Source: Ferrithrix thermotolerans DSM 19514
GTDB taxonomy: Bacteria; Actinomycetota; Acidimicrobiia; Acidimicrobiales; Ilumatobacteraceae
Reading direction: 5' to 3'
Length of the DNA stretch: 6,249 nt
Assembly: GCA_945860575.1 (NCBI GenBank)
Contig: CAMAQQ010000077.1
Span: 1-6,249, forward strand
The translations under genes and the position numbers were made by a program. Position 1 is the stretch's first letter; each line of letters begins with the position of its first letter. Below, in pieces: positions 1 to 5,775 of this stretch. Under the pieces are notes generated by a model, which had not been told where the DNA came from, did not search any database, and saw only the letters and a list, made by a program, of their open reading frames with translations.

Positions 1-606
1 ACACTGCTGCAAGAAACAGGTCGCAATGTTGTCGGCATTGATTTGCTCGGTCATGGAACAGCCGAAAAGCCGCACGATTCATCTGCCTATTCGGATATGT
101 CTCTACCGATTCGCCAGAGCGCAAAAGATTTACGAGTTGATGCCGTTGGCTTTTCATTGGGTGCGATTGCTCTATTGCACGCTGCAACTATTAATCCAAA
201 TATGTTTCGTAAATTAGTTCTTTTGGGTGTAGGCGACAGAATTTTCGAGCCGCATGATCCGGCCGAATCAGCGATGATTATCTCTGGGATAGATGGCACC
301 GCAGAAATTGAGAACACTCTCGCACGCCAATTTGGTAACTATGCACGCCACAGTGACAACGATCCTTTGGCGCTTAAGGCCGTTCTACAACGTTCTCGGG
401 GTGAAGTATTCAAAAGAGAAAATGCATCGGCGATATCGGCCGAAGTGTTGGTTATCGTCGGCGATCGCGATTTTGTTTTACCTGCCGATCAGTTGGTGCA
501 GTCTTTCAAAAGCGCCAAGTTCAAACTTTTAAAGAACTGTGATCATTTTGCATCTACGGATAATTTCTCGTTTATCGACGCAATGCTTGATTTTTTAAAA
601 GATTAA
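1..606 (+). CDS. alpha/beta-hydrolase fold protein, C-terminal part (5' end outside window)
   Basis: The frame is open from base 1 and gives 201 residues before TAA at 604-606, so the start lies upstream; the ATGs at 26 (another frame) and 43 (internal) are not the real start. The visible part begins with a strand and loop, NVVGIDLLGHG, typical of the region ahead of the nucleophile in alpha/beta hydrolases. The nucleophile elbow is GFSLG, with Ser at 154-156. The acid is probably the second Asp of GDRDFVLP (469-471), and the catalytic His is in CDHFAS (544-546). The triad therefore looks complete and in normal order. Members include esterases, lactonases, haloperoxidase-like enzymes and C-C hydrolases; the cap region between Ser and Asp is short and gives no substrate clue. 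No signal peptide can be judged without the N-terminus. It lies 14 bases upstream of the Sua5 gene on the same strand, so the two may be co-transcribed. The family is clear; the substrate is unknown. Confidence 0.9.
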   Translation, partial: TLLQETGRNVVGIDLLGHGTAEKPHDSSAYSDMSLPIRQSAKDLRVDAVGFSLGAIALLHAATINPNMFRKLVLLGVGDRIFEPHDPAESAMIISGIDGTAEIENTLARQFGNYARHSDNDPLALKAVLQRSRGEVFKRENASAISAEVLVIVGDRDFVLPADQLVQSFKSAKFKLLKNCDHFASTDNFSFIDAMLDFLKD

Positions 607-620
607 AAAGAAATTTTTAA

Positions 621-1574
621 ATGCCAGATCACGATATCCAGATCCAAGATGGCAGGTTGTCGGCGAGCATCGATCTCGCAGTTAGATATTTGCGTGACGA
701 TCTGCTGATCGGATTGCCGACCGAAACTGTGTATGGTCTGGCCGCATTAGCTTCGCGTCCAAAAGCGATTTCAAAGATATTTCAGGTCAAAGCGCGACCG
801 ACAAATCACCCGTTGATCTTACATTTAGCAAGTTATCGACAACTTGAAAAGTGGGCACAAAATGTGCCGTCATACGTTGAGGTTCTTTGCGAAAAGTTTT
901 GGCCCGGAGCGCTCACGATTGTGTTGCAGCGAACACCCCAAGTTTGCGATGAGATCACGGGCGCTCGCAAAACCGTGGCGATCCGCGTACCCAACCATCA
1001 AGTCGCTTTGGCGCTGCTGAATCGGATTGACGACGGACTAGTTGCTCCCTCGGCGAATCGTTTCGGCAAGGTGAGCCCAACTTCAGCCAAGCATGTGGTT
1101 GATGATCTTGGCGATCAAGTGGCGCTTGTTCTTGACGGCGGAGTTTGTGATATCGGTGTCGAATCTACAATTTTAGATTGCACTCGTTCGAGCCCACAGA
1201 TTTTGCGACATGGTGCAATCTCAAAAGATGAACTCGAATCAGCAGCAAATATTTCGATCAACTTGTCTGACGGTGAATCTCGTGCATCCGGAATGTTAGA
1301 AAAACATTACGCGCCGAACTGTCGGCTAGAACTTGTCGAAACAACTGCCGATGCGAAGCGACGAGCGGCAGAGTTGGTTTCAGAGGATCAAAAAATTGAA
1401 ATACTCGATTTTTTTGGAGACTTGATTGTTTATGCCAATCAGTTATATGCGCGTTTACGCCAAGCCGACAAATCTGGTGTCGATGTCATAATTGCAGTAA
1501 TGCCTATAAACACGGGCTTAGGTGAGGCGATTAGAGACAGATTGACTAAGGCCTCCGCAGCCAGCAGTAGCTGA
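621..1574 (+). CDS. sua5: L-threonylcarbamoyladenylate synthase, two-domain Sua5 type
   Basis: This cytoplasmic enzyme makes threonylcarbamoyl-AMP from threonine, bicarbonate and ATP, the first step of the t6A modification at position 37 of ANN-decoding tRNAs; TsaD and its partners then transfer the group. The 317 residues match the long form. The YrdC/Sua5 core (about 15-205) has GLPTETVYGLAA (31-42), the KARPTNHPL loop (57-65) with the conserved K-x-R, WPGALTIVL (94-102), VAIRVPNH (119-126), the nucleotide-binding APSANRFGKVSPT (142-154), VESTILD (180-186) and ILRHGAI (194-200). A linker with SGMLEKHYAP (223-232) leads into the C-terminal Sua5 domain (about 235-312), which ends in the usual GLGEAIRDRLTKA. 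This second domain separates it from short TsaC/YrdC proteins. The ATG at 621 has only an A-rich AAAAAGAAA upstream (605-613), a weak ribosome site. The 14-base gap to the hydrolase suggests one transcript. No key residues appear to be missing. Confidence 0.95.
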   Translation: MPDHDIQIQDGRLSASIDLAVRYLRDDLLIGLPTETVYGLAALASRPKAISKIFQVKARPTNHPLILHLASYRQLEKWAQNVPSYVEVLCEKFWPGALTIVLQRTPQVCDEITGARKTVAIRVPNHQVALALLNRIDDGLVAPSANRFGKVSPTSAKHVVDDLGDQVALVLDGGVCDIGVESTILDCTRSSPQILRHGAISKDELESAANISINLSDGESRASGMLEKHYAPNCRLELVETTADAKRRAAELVSEDQKIEILDFFGDLIVYANQLYARLRQADKSGVDVIIAVMPINTGLGEAIRDRLTKASAASSS

Positions 1575-1627
1575 TTTCTTCATTCATTCATCGTTGATTT
1601 GGTTGCCAAAAGTGAACGTCTTCAATA

Positions 1628-1651
1628 CCATTGATTGTTCCTAACCAATGG
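1628..1651 (+). promoter_or_regulatory. inverted repeat, possible operator or leader hairpin
   Basis: CCATTGATT (1628-1636) and AACCAATGG (1643-1651) are inverted copies with one mismatch and a 6-base spacer. As DNA this has the size and symmetry of an operator for a dimeric repressor; as RNA it makes a 9-position stem with one mismatch. It shares its last two bases with the next hairpin, so the two cannot both form fully. No regulator is encoded nearby. Confidence 0.4.
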
Positions 1652-1668
1652 ACGGCAACCTGCTGTCC
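1650..1668 (+). promoter_or_regulatory. leader hairpin upstream of the ribosome site
   Basis: GGACGGCA (1650-1657) pairs with TGCTGTCC (1661-1668) over all eight positions, counting one G-U pair, around a 3-base loop ACC. It lies 7 bases before the Shine-Dalgarno. No T-run follows, so it is not a classical terminator. It may stabilise the mRNA or belong to a regulated leader; it matches no riboswitch class that I recognise. Confidence 0.4.
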
Positions 1669-1670
1669 TA

Positions 1671-1683
1671 CTCCTAGGGGGAG
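1671..1683 (+). promoter_or_regulatory. strong Shine-Dalgarno partly inside a small hairpin
   Basis: AGGGGGAG at 1676-1683 is a strong ribosome site 8 bases before the ATG at 1692 and decides this start. CTCC at 1671-1674 can pair with GGAG at 1680-1683, which would cover part of the site. All other starts in the window have much weaker ribosome sites, which fits high expression of this binding protein. Confidence 0.6.
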
Positions 1684-1691
1684 AAAAATAA

Positions 1692-3041
1692 ATGAAGAAA
1701 AACACAGTACGTCGTTTCGGCGCACTCGTTGTTGGCCTCAGCCTTTTGGCTGGCGCTTGCGGCAGTGACGATGCGGCAACAGAAGATACAGCAGCGGTCG
1801 AAGAAGCAGCACCTGCTGCAGCGGGTGGCGAGTTGGCTGGAATGAAGGGAACAACACCATTAGTCGAGTTGACTCCAGAGTTCAAAGATGCAGTTAACGC
1901 ATTTTGGACAGGAAAAGGCAACGAAGCACTTGTTGACTTCAACTACACAGCAGAGTCATTTGACGCTGTGATGTTGATTGCACTTGCAGCAGAAGCAGCA
2001 GGCACAGATGGCAGCGGACTCGCTGATCAACTTGTTGCAGTTTCAAAAGATGGAACAAAGTGCACAGCAGCAACTTGGGCTGATTGTCTCGCAACTATCA
2101 AGGCAAAGGGCGACGTTGACTACGACGGTTTCTCTGGTCCAAATACATTGAACGGAAACGGCGAGCCACTTGAGGCTTCGTACGGCATCCTTCAATTCGG
2201 TGCGGACAACCGTCTTGATGACACACTCACTACATACCAACTTGCAAATGCTCCAGAATCTGCAGTGCTTCCACTTTCAAAGACCGAAGTTGCTCGTAAG
2301 GGCAATGGTGTTCTCAAAATTGGTGGCCTTCTTCCAGAAACTGGCAACCTTGCATTCCTTGGTGCTCCAATGATTGCTGGTCTTGAGTACGCAATTGATT
2401 ACATAAACAAGGCCGGCGGCGTTCTTGGCAAGCCAGTTGAGTACAGCGCAGGAGATTCCGGCGACACTTCAACTGACACAGCCAGCGTTACTGTTGATCG
2501 TTTGCTCTCAGAAGGTGTAGACGCCATTATCGGTGCCGCATCATCTGGTGTATCGCTCACAGTTATCGACAAGATCACTGCTGCAGGTGTTATTCAGTTC
2601 AGCCCAGCGAACACATCGCCTAAGTTGACTTCATACGCCGACAACGGTCTCTTCTTCCGTAACGCTCCACCGGACGACCTCCAGGGTGCGGTACTCGCAG
2701 AAGTCATCGTCGCTGACGGTGCACAATCTGTTTACATCATGGCTCTTGACGATGCTTACGGCACCGGACTTGCAAATGTTGTTGAAGAAGTGCTCACAGC
2801 AGCAGGTGTAAAAGTATTGGGAAAGAAAATCTACGATCCGAAGGCAACAACATTTGATGCTGAAGTCGGCGAAGTCGTAGCTGCTAACCCAGACGCAATC
2901 GTGTTGATCACATTCGACGAAGGTTCACGAATTCTCCGCACAATGGTGGAGAACGGTGTCGGACCAACAGCGAAGAAGGTCTACGGTGTTGACGGAAACA
3001 TTGGTAACGCACTCGGCGAGAACTTTGACGCTGGTAAGTAA
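1692..3041 (+). CDS. livJ: LivJ-like ABC transporter substrate-binding lipoprotein, segments in permuted order
   Basis: This should be the extracytoplasmic, lipid-anchored receptor of a branched-chain amino acid type (HAAT) ABC importer; the convergent livHMGF operon is the obvious partner. Residues 1-22 are a signal peptide (basic KKNTVRR, then a hydrophobic stretch) ending at Cys23 in LLAGAC; Ala at -3 is a relaxed lipobox. Residues 24-45 are an Ala/Glu/Asp tether. Residues about 46-185 (1827-2246) resemble the C-terminal third of LivJ: MKGTTPL, then ELTPEFKDAVNAFW, NYTAESFDAVMLIALA, FSGPNTLNGNGEPLEASYG and LQFGAD. After a linker (about 186-206), residues 207-449 (2310-3038) are the usual N-terminal start, VLKIGGLLPETGNLAFLG, followed by GAASSG and SPANTSPK (ligand-loop positions, Ser285, Ala306 and Thr308 by motif comparison with E. 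coli LBP), DDAYGTGLA, and YGVDGNIGNALGENFDAGK. In normal family members the second block comes first. Cys124 and Cys132 could form a disulfide. Length, 449 residues, is about normal. Family assignment is firm; the substrate is inferred. Confidence 0.9.
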   Translation: MKKNTVRRFGALVVGLSLLAGACGSDDAATEDTAAVEEAAPAAAGGELAGMKGTTPLVELTPEFKDAVNAFWTGKGNEALVDFNYTAESFDAVMLIALAAEAAGTDGSGLADQLVAVSKDGTKCTAATWADCLATIKAKGDVDYDGFSGPNTLNGNGEPLEASYGILQFGADNRLDDTLTTYQLANAPESAVLPLSKTEVARKGNGVLKIGGLLPETGNLAFLGAPMIAGLEYAIDYINKAGGVLGKPVEYSAGDSGDTSTDTASVTVDRLLSEGVDAIIGAASSGVSLTVIDKITAAGVIQFSPANTSPKLTSYADNGLFFRNAPPDDLQGAVLAEVIVADGAQSVYIMALDDAYGTGLANVVEEVLTAAGVKVLGKKIYDPKATTFDAEVGEVVAANPDAIVLITFDEGSRILRTMVENGVGPTAKKVYGVDGNIGNALGENFDAGK

Positions 3042-3043
3042 TC

Positions 3044-3060
3044 AATAGTTTCTAACTATT
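3044..3060 (+). other. A/T-rich stem-loop just after the livJ-like stop codon
   Basis: AATAGTT (3044-3050) and AACTATT (3054-3060) are perfect inverted copies around TCT, starting two bases after the TAA. The stem is weak and no T-run follows. It may be chance or a minor 3' structure ahead of the strong terminators. Confidence 0.3.
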
Positions 3061-3069
3061 AATTGTCTT

Positions 3070-3097
3070 GGCCCCGGGCGAAAGCCCGGGGCCTTTT
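3070..3097 (+). terminator. intrinsic terminator 1 after the binding-protein gene
   Basis: GGCCCCGGGC (3070-3079) and GCCCGGGGCC (3084-3093) form a perfect 10-pair G/C stem closed by a GAAA loop, followed by TTTT (3094-3097). This is a strong rho-independent terminator for the plus-strand gene, 28 bases after its stop. On the minus strand the stem is equally stable but has no T-run after it, so it could at most be a U-less stop for the liv operon. Confidence 0.9.
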
Positions 3098-3132
3098 CAT
3101 TTCCCGGGCGAAAGCCCGTGGCTTTTTCAATT
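3073..3132. repeat. 30-base tandem duplication carrying both terminators
   Basis: Bases 3073-3102 and 3103-3132 line up without gaps and match at 27 of 30 positions by eye; differences are at 3089/3119, 3093/3123 and 3100/3130. The shared part includes the whole CCCGGGC-GAAA-GCCCG core and the T-run. The simplest reading is a local duplication of the terminator followed by some drift in the second copy. Confidence 0.75.
3103..3127 (+). terminator. intrinsic terminator 2, degenerate copy of terminator 1
   Basis: CCCGGGC (3103-3109), GAAA loop, then GCCCGTG (3114-3120) with one C/T mismatch, followed by GC and TTTTT (3123-3127). The stem is weaker than the first but the T-run is longer. It would back up terminator 1 in keeping plus-strand transcripts out of the convergent livF gene. 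Confidence 0.7.
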
Positions 3133-3152
3133 GTGCATGACTAATCTTTTGG

Positions 3153-3168
3153 CAAGCGGTAACGCTTG
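3153..3168. other. small hairpin in the convergent gap next to the livF stop
   Basis: CAAGCG (3153-3158) and CGCTTG (3163-3168) are perfect inverted copies around GTAA, beginning six bases past the livF stop on the minus strand. TTTT lies on the left side and AAAA on the right, so neither strand has a T-run after the stem. It is not a standard terminator, but may mark the 3' end of the liv mRNA. Confidence 0.35.
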
Positions 3169-3174
3169 AAAATA

Positions 3175-3906
3175 TCAGCCGCCGGTTGATTTGGCTAGCG
3201 TCCCGAGATACAACTTGATTACATTCGGGTCACTCAAAAGTTCTTTGCCCGTGCCGGTGTATGCGTTCTTGCCTTGGTCTAAAACATACGCGCGATTCGA
3301 GACCTGCAAACATCGGCGAGCGTTCTGTTCGACCATCAAAATCGCGATTCCCTCGGCATTGATCTTTTTACATTGAATAAAGACTTCGTCTTGTAGCACT
3401 GGTGATAATCCTGCAGATGGTTCGTCTAGTAACAATAATTTCGGTTCCATCATCAATGCCCGGCCCATCGCCACCATTTGCCTTTCGCCACCCGATAGCG
3501 ACCCGGCCTTAACCGACGCACGCTCAAGCAATCGCGGGAATAGCGTCGAAACATATTCAAAACGACTCTTAAAAACTGAGGGCTTCAAAAAGCAGCCCAT
3601 CTCGAGGTTCTCAGTGACAGTCAGACTTGGGAAGACGTTTCTATTTTGCGGTACATATCCAACGCCACGTTCTACTAACTCGTGGGCACGAAACCTGGTT
3701 ATATCCAAATCGCCCAACTTCACCAAACCGCTGCGAACAGAACATTCACCCAAAATAGCCTTGAGCACGGTTGATTTTCCTGCACCGTTCGGACCAATCA
3801 CACCGACGAACTCACCTTGAGCAACCGTTATGTTGCAACCATTAAGTATGTTGACCTCAGGGATGTAACCCGCGACCAAATCTTTTACATCAAGTACCGA
3901 ACTCAT
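3175..3906 (-). CDS. livF: branched-chain amino acid ABC transporter ATP-binding protein LivF
   Basis: This is one of the two cytoplasmic ATPases that drive the LivH-LivM channel. The 243 residues are the normal LivF size. Motifs in order are Walker A GPNGAGKST (38-46), Q-loop Gln87 in YVPQNRNVFPSLTV, the ABC signature LSGGERQ (137-143), Walker B LLLLDEP with Asp161 and Glu162, the D-loop after SAGLSP, and MVEQNAR (191-197). The switch-His position holds Gln194, which is the usual LivF form, not a defect. The start ATG overlaps the livG stop in an ATGA (3903-3906), so translation is probably coupled; GACGAAG sits about 8 bases before the ATG. It is the last gene of the operon and converges on the livJ-like gene with 133 bases between stop codons. 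Confidence 0.95.
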   Translation of the reverse strand: MSSVLDVKDLVAGYIPEVNILNGCNITVAQGEFVGVIGPNGAGKSTVLKAILGECSVRSGLVKLGDLDITRFRAHELVERGVGYVPQNRNVFPSLTVTENLEMGCFLKPSVFKSRFEYVSTLFPRLLERASVKAGSLSGGERQMVAMGRALMMEPKLLLLDEPSAGLSPVLQDEVFIQCKKINAEGIAILMVEQNARRCLQVSNRAYVLDQGKNAYTGTGKELLSDPNVIKLYLGTLAKSTGG

Positions 3907-4781
3907 TGCAAAACTTCGTCCAATAGAGAAGTTCCTTGATGACGACCAAGGTAGGCTTCGACGACTTTTTCGTTAGAAGAAATCTGATTCGGTGTTCCCT
4001 CGGCGATGATCGTACCCTCAGCCATCACGACCACCCAGTCGGCTACATCGTTGACCATATCCATATCGTGTTCCACAAAAAGAACGGTCATTCCATCGTC
4101 GCGTAAACCCCTAATGTGTTCATTCAAACTTTGTTTCAGCGCTGGGTTGACCCCAGCCATCGGTTCATCGAGCATCACGAGGCGGGGTTCAGTCATAAGC
4201 GCCCGAGCCATTTCAAGCAATTTTCGCTGACCGCCCGAAAGTGTGCCCGCGTATTCATCCCTCATGTGATCCATTTTGAATCGCTTCAACAAAACATCGG
4301 CACGCGCCTCAATTTTGATTTCTTGCGATTTCCATAAATATGGCAAAAGACCATTCCACCATTTCTCGCCCACTTGGTGCATCGCTCCGAGTTTCATATT
4401 CTCAATTACCGACATCTTGGTCAGACTTTTCGTCAATTGAAATGTACGCACCATTCCCATGCTTGCGGTTTTATGGGAAGCAACTCGAGACATATTGTGT
4501 CCGTCGAAACGCCACTCGCCCGTGTCAGGTGTATCGAAACCAGAGAGAAGATTGAACAATGTTGTCTTTCCCGCACCGTTGGGGCCGATCAATGCCGTAA
4601 TTGAGCCACGTTGAACCTCCAGATGTTTCACATCCACGGCGACGATTCCACCGAAGTGACGGCGTACACCATCGGCACTCAAGATCGAGTCAGGCTTAGA
4701 TACGCCAGGCGTTGCTTCGACTGTGGCAAGCGCTGCCCTGGCAGCCGTCGCTGTCTCGCTATAACTTCGTTCAGCGACCAT
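3903..4781 (-). CDS. livG: branched-chain amino acid ABC transporter ATP-binding protein LivG
   Basis: This is the second ATPase of the importer. Residue numbers here count from a TTG at 4784; I prefer the ATG directly after it (4781), giving 292 residues. Motifs are the A-loop region RRHFGGIVAV (41-50), Walker A GPNGAGKT (67-74), Q-loop Gln116 in RTFQL, signature LSGGQRK (182-188), Walker B LVMLDEP with Asp206 and Glu207, and switch His239 in FVEHDMD, which distinguishes LivG from LivF. The C-terminus has the usual IIAEGTP...VVEAYLG. About 33 residues before the ABC core, rich in Ala/Thr/Ser/Glu, exceed the usual LivG start; they are probably disordered. The gene starts inside the end of livM (11-base overlap from the ATG) and has a poor ribosome site, which suggests coupling to livM translation. 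Confidence 0.93.
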   Translation of the reverse strand: MVAERSYSETATAARAALATVEATPGVSKPDSILSADGVRRHFGGIVAVDVKHLEVQRGSITALIGPNGAGKTTLFNLLSGFDTPDTGEWRFDGHNMSRVASHKTASMGMVRTFQLTKSLTKMSVIENMKLGAMHQVGEKWWNGLLPYLWKSQEIKIEARADVLLKRFKMDHMRDEYAGTLSGGQRKLLEMARALMTEPRLVMLDEPMAGVNPALKQSLNEHIRGLRDDGMTVLFVEHDMDMVNDVADWVVVMAEGTIIAEGTPNQISSNEKVVEAYLGRHQGTSLLDEVLQ

Positions 4782-5775
4782 CAAGCGCCATTTCTTTGCG
4801 ATTGCCGAACAGACCCTGTGGTCGATATGTCATCAACAGCATCAGCCCTAGTCCTACGAACATGTAGTTCACTGCACCAACTTGGGTGCTTTGAATGACA
4901 GTGAAATCGCCGACCCTAAGCGGGCCATTTCGAGTTATTTCGCGCAACACGTTATCCGAAAATACGAAGAGCACCCAAAATAACATCGATCCAACGACTG
5001 ATCCCGAAACTTTTGCCAAGCCACCAAGCACTAAAGCCGTGAGTACATAGAAAGTTACGTCGCGACTGTAATTGTCTGGCTGCACCGAACCGCGGTCAAG
5101 CGCCAGAATCATTCCTGCGAACATTCCAACGATGCCACCGATGATCAGCGATTGCATTTTGTATGCATAAACATTTTTACCAAGACTGCGAACAGCATCT
5201 TCATCTTCGCGAATACCTTTGATAACTCGGCCCCACGGACTGCGCATCAATTGCCAAACTAGAAATGCAAAGATTGCAACAAGTGTCCATCCAACTAGAA
5301 CCGTGATGAGCGTGTAACCGCTAAATCTGAACGGCGAGATCCCGTAGGTCTTACCTGGGTCGAACGGGTTCAAATCTCGATAATCTCTGCTGAAATTGCT
5401 GATGCCTTCGGTGCCACCGAACATCTTATTAAATTTCACAGACCGCACGAATAGCCGGACGATTTCGGCCGTAGCGATAGTAACAATTGCTAAATAGTCT
5501 GCTCGTAGACGCAAAGTTGGAATACCAACTATCAACGCCAAGATAATCACAAAAATGATTCCCAATGGAATGCCCCACCATAATCCGACGCCAAAATATT
5601 GCGCCGTCATGCCTAAACCGTAAGAGCCGCAAGCCATGAACGCTGCCTGTCCGAAATTGACCAATCCTGTGTAACCGAACTGGATGTTTAGACCCAACGC
5701 TGCGATTGCGAAATAGATCGCATCAACACCCACAGCTGCACGAACCGTGTTTTGAAAGATTTGCATCCAGTCCAT
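4771..5775 (-). CDS. livM: branched-chain amino acid ABC transporter permease LivM
   Basis: This is a membrane subunit of the importer, 334 residues, a normal length. The N-terminal segment (about 15-60) carries the family signature NIQFGYTGLVNFGQAAFMACGSY-like block at 30-52. Hydrophobic segments follow at about 66-86, 94-112, 153-176, 208-226, 238-272 (including VLGGLAKVSGSVVG) and 301-316. The cytoplasmic coupling loop that contacts the ATPases is SPWGRVIKGIREDEDAVRSLG (179-199). The C-terminus YRPQGLFG (317-324) is typical of LivM/LivH. The ATG directly follows the livH TAG with no gap, and AGAGAG lies 8 bases before it as a modest ribosome site; a second Met at residue 4 is possible but less well placed. 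Its 3' end overlaps livG. Confidence 0.95.
   Translation of the reverse strand: MDWMQIFQNTVRAAVGVDAIYFAIAALGLNIQFGYTGLVNFGQAAFMACGSYGLGMTAQYFGVGLWWGIPLGIIFVIILALIVGIPTLRLRADYLAIVTIATAEIVRLFVRSVKFNKMFGGTEGISNFSRDYRDLNPFDPGKTYGISPFRFSGYTLITVLVGWTLVAIFAFLVWQLMRSPWGRVIKGIREDEDAVRSLGKNVYAYKMQSLIIGGIVGMFAGMILALDRGSVQPDNYSRDVTFYVLTALVLGGLAKVSGSVVGSMLFWVLFVFSDNVLREITRNGPLRVGDFTVIQSTQVGAVNYMFVGLGLMLLMTYRPQGLFGNRKEMALDGR

Larger units (their letters stand above)
1575..1691 (+). promoter_or_regulatory. intergenic leader region of the binding-protein gene
   Basis: These 117 bases separate sua5 from the lipoprotein gene and should hold its promoter and 5' leader. No convincing -35/-10 pair was found: TTGATT boxes occur at 1594 and 1631, but neither has a good -10 at 16-18 bases. 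There is also no hairpin with a T-run to end sua5 transcription, so read-through is possible. A small inverted repeat, TTTGG/CCAAA with a 3-base loop, lies at 1598-1610. The last 65 bases are rich in inverted repeats, listed separately. The assignment as a leader is from position only. Confidence 0.5.

Noticed and set aside
26..317. Short overlapping open frames on both strands over the hydrolase
   Set aside because: The hydrolase frame holds a complete catalytic triad and runs to the window edge; the others show no family features.
1594..1660. Sigma-70-like promoter from TTGATT boxes at 1594 and 1631
   Set aside because: No acceptable -10 hexamer occurs at the right spacing from either box.
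1622..1942. 106-residue open frame on the minus strand opposite the start of the receptor gene
   Set aside because: It is the antisense shadow of the Ala/Glu-rich tether (GCA-rich DNA), has no ribosome site and no recognisable domain, and lies over a clearly coding signal peptide.
3073..3132. Tandem 30-base repeat as a CRISPR or attachment site
   Set aside because: Only two adjacent units with no spacer, and each unit is a typical hairpin plus T-run terminator.
3153..3168. Hairpin as an intrinsic terminator for the liv operon
   Set aside because: The 6-pair stem has no T-run after it on either strand; only a possible 3' structure is claimed.
3187..3906. Gln instead of His in the switch region of LivF, as a possible inactive ATPase
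   Set aside because: VEQN at this place is the normal form in LivF proteins; Walker A, signature and Walker B are intact.
4006..4898. Several plus-strand open frames of 71-95 residues across livG and the livM 3' end
   Set aside because: They lie antisense to well-supported ABC genes and have no motifs of their own.
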